A DNA stretch of 64,000 nucleotides, taken from positions 3,959,189 to 4,023,188 of the forward strand of contig ML133401.1 of NCBI GenBank assembly GCA_003864495.1, written 5' to 3'. Numbering within the stretch: the first letter of the stretch is position 1; every line of letters starts with the position of its first letter. Positions 49,201-59,232 of the stretch are shown piece after piece. Position numbers and translations under genes: made by a program. The DNA comes from Nemopilema nomurai (Eukaryota > Cnidaria > Scyphozoa > Rhizostomeae > Rhizostomatidae). The notes under the pieces were generated by a model. The model saw nothing but the letters and a program-made list of their open reading frames with translations, ran no database searches and was not told where the DNA came from.

Positions 49201-52200
49201 ACATGCTGGCACGCGGCTTTTGTGCGGACAGATCTGTTTCCATGCTGCTGCACTGGTTTTATTTGTCCTTGCTGTCTCATTCCAAACTTGATGCCTTGTT
49301 TTTGCCAACTATCGCCATCTGTAGTTGTACTCTGCAGTGAATCTGTTCTTATTTGTAGCAGTTTCAACTCCTATTTCGCTATGTTACCACACCATTGTCA
49401 ATTCTGTCCATGTCACCTTTTAATCACCCTCGAAGCGATATTCAAAGAACATCGATTCAAAGAACATCGAATCAAAGTGCACCTCACTCTAACACAAAAT
49501 GAACAATTAAGAATTGTTTAATCTAAATGCTTAACGACTTTTAAGTATTATGCCCTTTTTGAATTTTGTTTTTATTTTCACATCAAACTTTATTCGGTAT
49601 ATATGTAACTGCGTAAATGCTCATTTGAGCCAAAGTATGAAAGCATGAATGATTATTACACTTTATTAAGCCTAGTTCTTGATAAGCAAGCATTAAATGT
49701 AATTTTATATTTTTATCAGATATGTAACTCTTAATTGATTAACAAATGAATTTAACGTCCAATGGACTAATTTTATTTCTCATAACTTTAGTAATTCCGA
49801 GCGAGCCACTGCACTTCTCACTTCAGCCACACGGAAATGATAAAATCACAGTACTATGGTGTGCGCCAGTACATGTGAAGTTATATGAAATAAACCATTA
49901 CGATATATATTGGAAGAGAATAAATGGGCACGAGGATGTAAAAAGCGTGAAAGCTGGATCATTTGAGGTGGAGATCGATGGCCTCAAATCAGGCACTCTT
50001 TATGAGTTCCGAATAGTTGCTGTTATGACAGATGGTGCTATTGGCAGATGTAGTATGCCTAAAGTCCAACGAACAAATTGTAAGACCTTGGTATGATTAC
50101 GCGCCCTGCAAATTTCAAGTGTATGAAGGCCTATCTTTTTGCTGACCCTTTTCGGAAAACGGCTTGCAGCTCAATCCAGTAGTCTCTTGCTATTTCAAGT
50201 GCTTTCTAAAAGCGTCACAGATGCCAGGGTACAATACGATACGAGACTTGCATGGGGGGCCAAACGAACTGAGAAAAGTTGAGCCTGACTTTTAAGGCCT
50301 TCTAAAACCTGATATACACAAGGTCTATTCACCTGACTCCCTGCAAGCAAACATGGCACGTAAACCATAAGCAGCACTGTTAACATTTGAATTGTGTCTG
50401 AGTTATTCCCTTAGTCTTATTCTATGTAAAACTTCTTTTTAAGGTGACTGTGCAAAGAATTGTTAAGGATTCCATATCAATAAGTTGGCCAGATTTTTGT
50501 TTTGGTATTAAAGCAATCACACCCCTCTTTTCGCCATCTCCCCAAAAACCATAACACTCTTCTTGCTCGAGACAACCGGTCACTATTTTATGATCTTTCA
50601 TTCTAGAATAATCTTGTCAATCAAGTTTTTCTGAAATCGTTCGCTCGTACCGCAACTTTGCGTGCTTTCATCTTGTTGAAGGCAGAGTATTGTACCCATT
50701 GGTGTTTTCCTCTCCACACTCCTGTGAAATCTGATTCCCATTTCTAGTCTGAGCTTTGCCCTGGAGCCCCTTCAAAACACACCGCGAAAGGTCGCAGAAA
50801 CACAAGGCTCTCATACCTTGATCTTTGTAGATTTTGATTTTTACGATTCACAATGATTGGCCTTGCATGTTCCCTAATATCGCCATCTGAATTGCCTTTC
50901 CTGTCGGCCTTCACTTTCGCGAGCTGTTTGTTCGTCCCACGTGCGTTGCCAGTTGTCGTTGTGTTTATTTTGTGACGTCATTGGGGTGGCAGTGTCCTTT
51001 ATATTGTCCAACGTACTTCACATTTTTCATATTGTTTGACTTATTCTAATTTTATATTGCTGATTGTGTGACATAAATTCGTTATGGCTTGGTTTATTTA
51101 CGGGAAAAGATTTTATGTCAGTGTAAGATCTGGGACAGCATTTTACGCTGAGCCAGCATCTCCCTATTCCCTTTCACATAATATTGTGTAATATTAACTC
51201 ATAGACATCAAACTAAAGTGCCAGTGGGTGTGACAGTTAATTTCTGCAATCATTGCAGGTAAAACCCTGAAATGACCATTCTTCTGAAAACCAATTACCA
51301 AAAATATTTGTCTTTGGTCACTATAGTCCCGCAAACCACAAATCTGTATTCCTGAGTATAAGGTTCAGGGTGTTGTGAAGGGGCCCTGGAATTGAAGGTC
51401 ATCTCGCGTATGCTTTTTAGTAGTACACTGTTTCTTGTACCCCCGGATTTTTATAACGAAAGGCGGAAACCGTGTTTAGTTCACATTCGGGCAGCGACGA
51501 CTTCTAAGGCAAAAATGCTTTGAGGACGGGTGTCTAATCGGAAAGAGTTGAAGAAAGTTTTATTGAATCGTCTTGAATGATTTCCCAAAAGAAGAACATT
51601 GGTAGGCACATGAAGGCTGTCTCGATGTCTCCATAATTAAATGGTTTTTAAGAAGTTCTAAGGACGGTTTCCCGTCTACAAATGGACTGTTTTGTGTTAT
51701 GAATCCACTACCTGTCATATTAAAACTGTTTGATTTGGGAAATTCAATATTTGATGGCTTGCCTGAAGTTGTCATGGCGATGATAGAAATCGTTTGTCTT
51801 GTTGAAGCCAATCGTTGAAAGCCATCATTGATTCTCATTCTTTGATCGGAAGCGTCCTTTCATTATGGTTTACCTGTACCATTGTCAACATTCAAATACT
51901 TTGGTGAAAAATCAAGGAAATGTGAGATAAGCTCCCCACGACACTTGTTCAAATAGAATATCATACTCAATTTACATCATTTGTGTTGGCTTTAGAATCT
52001 TTTGTGACTGAAACAAACCAGTTTGCCTTTGACAAAGAAACTGAAACGATTTTCAGCAAGTGCTGTTGACTGAACTACGGGATAAGTGTACTAGAAGACC
52101 TGCCCATAACTACTTTCATCTTCAGCTGGCAGTTTCTTTCCGGGTTTGCTCTCAATGATACCACCCTATAGTGTGACGATGAAACAACTATTAATTTTCA

Positions 52201-55200
52201 TTGAGTTCCCCCTCTATAAGGGGGCGGCGGGGGCGGCGGGGGCGGCGGGGGCAGCTGCCCAGTGTTATCTTGCTTTCCAATTTTTTATCTTTTAATTTAA
52301 AGTAAGAGTACATTTTCTTGTTGCGGCTGGACCTTTAAAGTTTTTGATGTTCATATCTCGTTGTTTGTTGCATGTCCTGTGTTTTTTTGTTATGTTCATT
52401 TTAGCCTGATGCGAATTAAGTTTGACCAACGTCATTTGCCCTCATATGGCCTAGCCTGTAGGCTCTCTCCACCACAGTTTTAGGATGGCGTCTTTAAAGA
52501 AGCCCTCTTTGCACTGCAAAAATGCATGACCCTTAACCACAAATCCAAGGTAGCGGGAACGTGAGACCGATCCAATTTGAACCATGACAAGCTAGGGCTC
52601 GATTTCAAGGACCCTTGGGAGCCATTCCTAATTTAGCTGCTATCCGCTCCAAACCCCCCTTGCAAACGCAGCCTGGACATTTGCGAACGTGTTTTACATC
52701 AAGTACAAAATTTCCCCAAAAAGGAAATGTTGACAAGGATGTTCAACAAACGCGTTTGTAAAGTGAGTCAGAGATATTGACTCATCGACGATTTAGAGAA
52801 AGTTTTTGTGGAACGATGACGACAGTTGACAAGATCAACACTAGAACACAGAAGGGCAGGAGGCGCGCTGGTGACTTTCGTTGTTAAGAAAGCTTTGCAT
52901 GTAGGCCAACTTGAAAACGGGGTTAAATAGGTTCCTTCTTCGTATATGCATTTGTTGGTTAAGCGCGAAAACGAGGTTAACCATCTGGCATAAAAGGTGC
53001 CGACGCGAGTGTTTGATCTGTCCTTTCTCTGTTCTGTGACTTGAATCTAATGGAGTTGACGATCACAAAGGGGTTTTTTGAGCTCATGCCTAGGAACAGC
53101 TAATCTGTGAATTTCTGCTGCATTTCAAGTTTCTCTTTTTTGGGGAAGTTAAAGTCATTCTTTGCTCACAGCCACAGCCACTAGAAACTTCACCCGGCCA
53201 AATTCCTAGTATCAATTCATTAATTAATTTGTTCGATTTTTAAATTGAGTAAGCCATGATTAGCAATAAATCTACCGGCGTTTCACCTTAAATTGTATCT
53301 TCACCTCAATCGCACTTAACATGCAATGATGCCGGGCAATACTTTTATGCTGATATTAATTATCTTTTTTATTAACTTTCAGCTGAATACGATTCAAAGT
53401 AAGTTCATTCTTCGACTTTGTCAAACCGAATGTTGTTTGAATATTGAAGTACAAAAGTCCATAGTTTCTATAAATTTTAGTTTTTGTCTTTGCGTACCCG
53501 GTAGATGACCAGAAATGCATGGAATTTAATGGAATTTGCGTACCAGGGAATTTAATGAATACAATCATCTCTTAACACTTGGACTTTACATTTTATCCCA
53601 ATTTTGAAGTACTGATAACTTTTTCCCATACGAATTAATGTGTAGTTTCCTCAGCATTTGGCGAAACCTTTTCCTGAATGTACCCTAAGTTGTCATAAAG
53701 GTTCTTACCGGTATCGTTGACCATGTTAAGGGAATGTCAAATCTGGTGCCTATGTCGCTGGCAAAGGTGGTTAACAATTTAAACGTTGTTCATTTTCGCC
53801 AAGCAGATGAGTTAGAAGATATGAGAAATGATATACCGCGAGCTCTAATTTACCGGGAAACCATTGAAAATGATTTAAAAATTAGATCGCTGGACAAAAA
53901 ACATCGTTTATAATTATCATGAACGATATGACGAATAATCACTAGAATTGTATGACAGATATGTTGATTAGTTGTCATTGCTTTCTTCATATAGAGAGAG
54001 TCGAGGCGATACGGCGAAGAGTGACATCCCCCTGAAGAGCGTCAATGGGGACGGGCACTACAGGGCCCCGGATGGCTCCCTCTACGCATCTGTGAGTAGG
54101 AAGGCTAAGCAATCACCTGATAACATTGATGGCGCGGTTGATAATCCCAAATTCGTCGCGGACTCGGACGGGGCTTACGACCCTGTTGTGCCAAACAACA
54201 ACGCATCGCCAGGCCCGGATAAAAAGGTAAATAGCGAAAATGTAACAGAGATTGACGGTTTTGTTGTCTACAACTATGCAACGAGTGCTACGTCTCCCCC
54301 GTCCTCTTCCTTCGACGATTCGTTCTCTGTCATATCACGTGTTTGATTCAAACCGATGCAAGTGTTGCTGTTGCTGTAACCCCGCGAACGTTATATACGT
54401 GTTCAAGACGGGGTCAGAACTTGAGCGTTGAGAAACTTTAAGTGATCGAGGGAAATAATGGAAGCTTTGCGTGGCTTAAAGATCTCGAAAATTAACGATG
54501 CAACCTCGGGAAAAGGAGTCTCTGTTGAAAAAATCTTCATCTTTAGTGCTTCCATATTTGTCGAAATCGATTTTATCAAATGATGGCTTCCTTAAACTGC
54601 CAGATGTAAGCTGCTTGGGAAGGTTGTTTATTATAAAAAAACGGACACTACTTGACGCTTTCCTTTCCCTAAAGAATGTAAAAATCTTCTAGGGGCTCCC
54701 CCCCCCCCCCCCCCACTCCTCATTTTCATATGTACTACTCAGATACCATCTTGAATTTTCCCACTTTCGTAGTCATTCAATATACAACTTGTAATATGTA
54801 CAGAGAATCAGAGGGTTGTTGTCTGACTTACTTTCGCATTGTCGTCAATGAAAATTTCTGAGATGCCCAGTAGTGATTTTGGTTGTCGTGGTATCCTTGC
54901 GTAAAACCTCCCCCCACCGTTTTTCATCGGCATCCTTAAGGCAAGATTGCCATTCTTGATCATAGTGACAGCTTTTGTCCTTATGTTTCGTGTGAAATGA
55001 TTGTCGAATGTATCGGCTTTATTATAGCAGAGACCTTGATTTTACCCAAGCTGTTTTGCGATTTCAATTCATGATGTTATATTCAATATGGTCTTAATAA
55101 GCAAATGTTGTATTTTATTTCGTGATTAGTATTTTAATATTTAGAACTAACCATAAGATTTTTGCTTGCTGCTTTTTTGTTTTGAACGTACCATTGATAT

Positions 55201-55821
55201 GAAGTGTCACTTAGAAAAATGACTACCCAGACTTACTTATCTTCTTTAGTATCCAATGTCTCTTTGCATCTACACGCAATTTGTTGCAGGCTGCAGTGCA
55301 AGAAGTAGGGGCATGAAAATGAATCTTCGTCGACATCGCACCAGCATCTTTTAATATATTCGATTATTTAGCTACTGTTTAACATCTCTTAGATAGAAAG
55401 CATTTGACCAACAACATACAGTAACGATGTTCATAGCTCTAATCGAGTGACACAGCACTATTTTATATGGTCAAAATGGACTGCTTTTTTCGATCGAACA
55501 ATACCCCAGTTTTGCTTTAACGGAACATGATTTCTAACCCACTAACTGAATTGTGTAATCTATTCTTTCTGACAGGGCGAGAGCGCGTACGCAGAGCTGA
55601 GCACCTTTAAGTCACCGGATAATGGCAAGGACAAAGAGAAACCCGTGAAAACTGAGTACGCGACGCTGGAAGAGATGGGCCCATTGACGCCCTTTGAGAA
55701 TGCTCCCGATGAGGATCCCCCTTCACATAAAATTACTGTCACTCCTGAATCGGACGATGTCCCTGAACCCGAGCCAGCGCCGCCACAAGAAGATTCGTCC
55801 GCGAAGGTTGACATCATTTAA
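34198..55821 (+). CDS. gene B: multi-Ig/Fn3 transmembrane receptor with ITIM-like tail
   Basis: Nineteen exons: 34198-34252 signal peptide; 36709-37107 V-like; Ig exons 37536-37841, 38311-38574, 39347-39595, 39989-40273, 41133-41386, 41506-41778, 42070-42330, 42657-42926, 43044-43298, 43767-44048, 44484-44738, 45092-45346; Fn3 46208-46489; TM 47261-47389; microexon 53383-53398; tail 53995-54226 and 55576-55821. Phases join throughout (phase 1 to the TM exon, then 1-2, 2-0, 0-stop). With exon 7 corrected for its 1-nt deletion, the product would be about 1520 residues: signal peptide, V-like domain, twelve Ig, one Fn3, one membrane span and a ~160-residue tail. As written, exon 7 shifts frame and stops at 41285-41287, so this is a damaged allele, an exon-skipped gene or a sequence error. 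Expected role: type I cell-surface recognition receptor with phosphotyrosine signalling, inferred from domains. Downstream ATTAAA near 56079 is a candidate poly(A) signal. Confidence 0.8.
34430..36360 (-). pseudogene. decayed element-like minus-strand coding remnants in gene B intron 1
   Basis: Minus-strand open blocks with coding texture lie within this intron. 35949-36275 has HCEGGDCVLNRKDVGKYHCK then HCKMRSKHG, with CxxC/HxxC cysteines. A middle piece reads NWAEFDNLDKMLKKLIHDGH before a stop. 34958-35260 is also open. TTGTTGGGGATAC at about 34428 recurs in inverse near 36340 and may mark the ends of an inserted element. Family not recognised. Confidence 0.3.
36709..37107 (+). CDS. gene B V-like N-terminal domain exon
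   Basis: A 399-nt phase 1-1 exon, same length as its partner at 25267-25665. It has no cysteine, so lacks the Ig disulfide. Differences from gene A cluster in the last two-thirds (for example TSVYHSLL for TSVYYTLL, LHSPLPPEF for LHTTVPAEF), while the first ~40 codons show only one silent change. Confidence 0.75.
37536..45346 (+). CDS. gene B twelve-exon Ig array
   Basis: Twelve single-domain Ig exons in the same alternating two-type order as gene A. Typical type 1 text: CVVAAANPSATLTL with IYSCMAQN. Typical type 2 text: CSARGTPQPRFRFL with RCVPYNMMGNG. Exon 5 keeps a classic I-set core (IQWKKGGAPL, SGQYSCHAENG). Many NxS/T sites. Exon 8 is nearly identical to its partner, and exons 6 and 12 differ by about one residue in the compared stretches. 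Exons 2-4 and 14 differ far more. Exon 7 carries the frameshift. Confidence 0.85.
41133..41386 (+). pseudogene. gene B exon 7 with 1-nt deletion
   Basis: The partner exon in gene A (20208-20462) is 255 nt and open; this one is 254 nt. GCTCATACAAATGG in A reads GCCATACAAATGG here (about 41267-41279), so one base is missing and TGA follows at 41285-41287. Frame returns if the exon is skipped, since both borders are phase 1. The remaining sequence is well preserved, so the lesion is recent or a sequencing/assembly error. Confidence 0.85.
44835..44998. repeat. pyrimidine-rich minisatellite, gene B intron
   Basis: CCTCCACTACCC / CTACTACCCCTCC units, the inverse of the array at 16672-16825. Unit order differs slightly between copies. 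Confidence 0.85.
46208..46489 (+). CDS. gene B Fn3 exon
   Basis: A 282-nt phase 1-1 exon after TATCCTTTTAG: APGPLTQIKYKEGSTSIEVT, W, LPVCTGANGINKIRIKYKKS, then a YDVQLVIVDNNQ F strand. Donor GTTTGA. Membrane-proximal domain, directly before the TM exon. Shares layout (WxLPxCxG) and exact length with gene A's Fn3 but is clearly diverged from it. Confidence 0.85.
47261..47389 (+). CDS. gene B transmembrane exon
   Basis: A 129-nt phase 1-1 exon after TTATCTCTTTCAG. It encodes a short stalk, then MVGGIIGGVLLLVIIIVVCV, followed by the basic stop-transfer FNKRRKDSS. A single span, type I orientation. No equivalent found near gene A. Confidence 0.9.
47640..48440. repeat. ~130-bp higher-order tandem repeat in gene B intron
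   Basis: GGTTGATATCATTGGT recurs at 47901, 48031, 48161 and 48291, a period of about 130 bp. Each unit is itself built from shorter related pieces such as GATATCATGTGTTGTTATC. Units have diverged by a few bases. Confidence 0.9.
49792..50079 (+). CDS. orphan Fn3 exon downstream of the TM exon
   Basis: A 288-nt phase 1-1 exon after CTCATAACTTTAG with donor GTAAGA. It reads IPSEPLHFSLQPHGNDKITV, LW, then HYDIYWKRINGHEDV and LYEFRIVAVMTDGAIGRC: a full Fn3 domain, open throughout. It lies between the TM exon and the tail. Inclusion in the normal transcript would place Fn3 inside the cell, so it may serve a TM-skipping isoform, a further gene copy, or be an abandoned exon. Confidence 0.6.
50444..50530 (+). 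pseudogene. truncated Fn3 exon relic
   Basis: After ACTTCTTTTTAAG the sequence reads VTVQRIVKDSISISWPDFCF then GIKAIT, matching the start of the neighbouring Fn3 exons (hydrophobic strand, W, P, C, G). Coding texture then stops. Together with 49792-50079 it shows that Fn3 exons were duplicated here. Confidence 0.4.
50531..53382. other. large intron before the tail exons
   Basis: No exon or gene supported. Contains the G-rich repeat at 52216-52254. I searched for a second transmembrane exon and found none. Confidence 0.4.
52216..52254. repeat. GGGGGCGGC repeat, G-quadruplex-prone
   Basis: Four G-runs separated by CGGC in an AT-rich intron (GGGGGCGGC repeated), able in principle to form a G-quadruplex on the plus strand. 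Confidence 0.85.
53383..53398 (+). CDS. gene B 16-nt microexon
   Basis: Between TTTTTTATTAACTTTCAG and GTAAGT lies CTGAATACGATTCAAA. It accepts phase 1 from the TM exon and leaves phase 2, exactly what the tail exon needs (first nucleotide A completes Lys). The joined text reads KDSSTAEYDSKESRG. The phase fit is the main evidence, because a direct TM-to-tail junction would break frame. Confidence 0.6.
53995..54226 (+). CDS. gene B cytoplasmic tail exon 1
   Basis: Acceptor TTCATATAG, phase 2 in and phase 0 out at GTAAAT. Hydrophilic and GC-richer than its surroundings. Tyrosine motifs: GHYRAP, SLYASV (fits the S-x-Y-x-x-V ITIM form) and GAYDPVV. A strong internal donor GTGAGT at 54092 lies directly after the SLYAS codons, also phase 0. 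If GTAAAT is not used the frame continues 39 codons to TGA at 54344, ending SFSVISRV. Confidence 0.8.
54697..54714. repeat. poly-C tract
   Basis: Pure run of C in the intron between the two tail exons. Confidence 0.9.
55576..55821 (+). CDS. gene B last coding exon, ITIM/ITSM-like
   Basis: After TATTCTTTCTGACAG, phase 0, 81 codons and TAA. Starts GESAYAELSTFK, which fits the ITIM form S-x-Y-x-x-L, followed by VKTEYATLEEM, close to ITSM/ITIM. A Pro/Glu-rich end follows, then KVDII, whose last residues could form a class III PDZ ligand. Such tyrosines recruit SH2-domain phosphatases or adaptors in known receptors; function here is inferred. Confidence 0.85.
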   Translation, partial: GESAYAELSTFKSPDNGKDKEKPVKTEYATLEEMGPLTPFENAPDEDPPSHKITVTPESDDVPEPEPAPPQEDSSAKVDII

Positions 55822-57851
55822 GAGGTGATGCTTCAACGCTATTGTTCCCCAATTCAGGGCCTTTTCTTCGCAACATCAGAAACTTTTCTGCTATTCATAT
55901 TTTGCTATTTGACGGAACAATTTCCAGACATATTTCGCCGAATTCTTGAAATAAGGGCTTCTCGTATAAACATTCCACGAGCGCAGTATCGCTTGCTAGA
56001 TGTCAATGAATTCTACTACATGGATGGTGTTGTTGTTGCTGCTGTTTAATGTTCTGGTATCCTCCAACGCCAATGAATAATTAAAGATATTCATGATATT
56101 GTAAGAAGTAGGTCGGTATTGTAAGACTGATAACACAACCCCCGTGTCCAGTTCAATGAATTTCGTGTACTGAATATGTGATATTGTGAAGGTACAGAAA
56201 TTTCAGTTTGGAGATGAAATTTAGCAAAACTTTGTCAAACAAATGAAGTCAAGTATCACCCAGCTTTCCGCCCACTCCGTATTTTACATGCTGCCATATT
56301 GCCTTCCGCTACATTTGATACCACTTGGGCTGGTATCGTCTGTAAGAGAACATAGGCCAGTGAAGTCGTAAATGTGCAGGGTTTTAGGCAATTTGCACGG
56401 AGAGGTAGGAATACAGTTGGTTGGACAGTTAGCATACCCCCGTCCCGTGGTTCTTCATAGCTGACTCTTATGGAAACGAAGGTTAGATTACAGTGTCAAA
56501 CTGCATCACCCAAAGTACTAGTTATCATTCATGAACACACATTTTTAACATGAAATTTGAAAATTCTAGCATCTGTAGTCAGAAAACAATTTGTATATTC
56601 TCGAGTCGCTCGGATTTCCTTTCGTTGATTCTTAGGTGATTATATTTTGGTTTGTCTTTAGCAGAACTTTGCTCCCTGAACATAATTATATATTTAGAAA
56701 ATTCAGGATGTATCTAACTAATCTGGGATTCATAGTTTCTAGTAGATCACATTGCGAGGCCTCGTCTTTGGGAATTTTGACGAGGATGAATTGCATTGCT
56801 AGTTTTAGTGTCTGAACAGTTTTTTCGTCATTGTAGTAAGCTTAGGCCCAGGTAAACAAAAACCTTCATGCAGCAATATGGTAAGATTCTTTATGAATTA
56901 GGCGCGAGTCATATAAATGGCCAGACTTTTATCAACTCGAACCTCGACCCACTGGGCCTAACAACCTCAAACCTCACATCTTCACACTGCGCAGCATCTC
57001 GATTGGTGTTGCGGACTGCGCAGAGGCACTGGATTGCTTTCGTAGCCTTTGTAGGGACTCTTGGGAAAACGTGTTTGAAGAGGTTGCAAAGCCAAATTTC
57101 GCTGCGACAATTTGTAATTTCATTGCTCGTGTTCGGTCAAAGAATTAGATTAGATGAACTCGCCATTTCAAGAACAAGAAAATACTGTATGCGAAGGCGT
57201 ATAATTCCACTTAAATTTCATATTGAACACATTATTTACTTTTCTTTCATATATTCCTTTAGAATAATTGATTAGAAATAGGATACACTTCATTGATAAA
57301 ATAAATTTTCTTTTTTTTTCTTTTTTTCGGTTTTTGACTTCACGAAATAATTATTGTCTACATTGCACAAAGTGCATCGATTGTCTTTTCCAAAAGTATT
57401 TTGATCGCAAAATTGATTTTTAAATCTTTAGAAGGTAGTTTTACAGTCACATTATATATATGTTATGTAGTTAAACTATCAAGGACCATTCACAAAGAGC
57501 ACACAATAGAAATATTGATTTCAGGCCCACTTAGTCTGTCATTCAAAGCATTAAGTGAATGAAGAATGACAAATCTCCTCGAGTCTTATACAACTCGCTG
57601 TTCTGATGTTCTTTGCGGATGGCCTAGTTAGTTGGGGATGTAATTTACCCGCTAGTTTCTGGTCAGCAGCGTTTCGTTGCGGTAAATGCAAGCTTGATTG
57701 TTAGGTCGATTGGGAATCACAGTATTACTGGGCAATTTATCATTGGCATTTGAATGATTGGGACGATTCTGTAGTTTTTAGTGCAATTTTGATGTTTTGA
57801 TCATGATGTAATATTTACAACGTTGTATTTGTTAACTATATTTAGAATCGA
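55822..57851. other. 3' flank of gene B, no gene supported
   Basis: Begins with the likely 3' UTR. The 135-codon open frame at 56868-57275 has no domain or splice context. Low-complexity T-rich run at 57309-57330. Confidence 0.4.
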
Positions 57852-58043
57852 TGCTATGATTATAACGAATCAATCAAATGCACAAACTATATTGTTGGTG
57901 ATTCCATTAACAGAAGTCTACGTCTTCCTTCATCAAATCTTAAGTTAACCAGCGCATGGGCCTGCGGAGGAGCGATTGACACCAATGTTCTCCAACGCCT
58001 TGTCATCTTCAGAGCTGATCGTGTCTTTTGTGTGGCTCTCTAG
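57852..58043 (+). pseudogene. SGNH-hydrolase-like coding remnant
   Basis: Sixty-four codons including the stop: KCTNYIVGDSINRSLRLPSS then SAWACGGAIDTNVLQRL, ending TAG. The GDS followed at the right distance by GGAID resembles the first blocks of SGNH/GDSL hydrolase-like proteins that are often found in repetitive families. No start codon, acceptor or later catalytic blocks seen. Likely a fragment of a larger repeat. Confidence 0.3.
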
Positions 58044-59232
58044 TCTCTACAGGTGTAATAAGTTCCTCAGATTTTGATTATCCGAAATTTTCTCATAAAC
58101 AACTTTTTATAGGAATGTCTGAGACTCACAGTTGACTGTGAACCAGCTGGCAACCGTGTTTCTTGACTCAGCTCTTTTGCCACCGTAAGAAATTCATGGC
58201 CTAGTCCAGAAGATGGCCTAATGAAGGTCCACCAGATTTGGTGCTCAAGTCGGTAACCCCTTTGATTAACTGATTAACCTCAAGTTGATTTACTGATTAA
58301 CCTCAAGTTGATTAACTGATTAACACGATGGGTTGGGTGTTATCAAGAGAACAGCTATACATTCATAGGGCTACTAACTCTGATTAATTCCTTCCGCAAA
58401 AAGTTAGTTTTTGGACTGGTATGGAGCTTTGAACGTCGATTCAAAACGTATGTTGAAAATTTAGAACAGAAAGTATATTGTTATCGATGTAATAGCCCTG
58501 TATAGAGTGATTACAAATGGTACCTTTGGTGGGAAAAATCACTACACAAAAGTATGAACAAATCAAAATGAAGTGTTTCAAAGTGCCTTTTACCACTTTC
58601 TAGGTTCAAGCTTACTTTAAAGGACGCAAACTCTTTTCCTACCCCCGTAAGCTGAAGGCCTGGAAATGGTCGCCCCAAATGGCCACGTTTTTATGTCCTG
58701 TTCTGAAGGCCTTCTTGAAGAGGAAGTAGAATCAGCTGGTTATCAGCTTCAAATATGTAGTAAATAGTCATTATCATTTGTTTGCACGGCCCTTTTAAAA
58801 TCAAATGTTGTCCCCAAGTAAATGTGCTGTTTCAGTCAAGTTCTTTATAATAAAAGCAGAAAGTAAGTCAAGAAATGGTCTTGTTTTTCTCAAATAGACT
58901 TCTCGACCACGTAGGTTCTTGTTTGTATAGGTCTAATGTTTTATTAGGAGCTCTGTTCAGCTAATTGCTTTGAAAAATGATAAAAGCATTCCGTACCCCC
59001 ATGTTTGCCTTTGTGTTATTGAACTGCAGACTTTCAAAGATCGGGATGAACTCGAGGATATTATGGCCTCGTATTCATTCAGAGGCCAAAATGGCGCGCA
59101 ACAAAGAAAATATTTATTGGATTGAGGTTTGGCACTAGGAAGAAACCAGCTGCTTTACTATTTCTTCTGGCTGTTTTGGGAAACAGATGTGTAGAGACAG
59201 AGATTAAGTCTGCTCGAAAGCCTAGCTTTGTG
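58044..59232. other. upstream region of the BTB gene
   Basis: Contains a ~22-27-bp tandem repeat (TTGATTAACTGATTAACCTC) at 58262-58325. Probably holds the promoter and 5' UTR of the BTB gene. Short ATG frames at 59063 and 59091 stop quickly. Confidence 0.4.
58262..58325. repeat. short tandem repeat of TGATTAACCTCAAGT
   Basis: ACTGATTAACCTCAAGTTGA occurs twice in direct repeat with a third partial copy. Confidence 0.85.

Noticed and set aside
49183..49521. Cys-rich plus-strand ORF
   Set aside because: Intron of gene B; composition fits chance and no acceptor/donor pair gives a usable exon.
56868..57275. 135-codon plus-strand open frame
   Set aside because: No domain, ordinary AT-rich composition and no splice or promoter support; likely chance in the flank of gene B.
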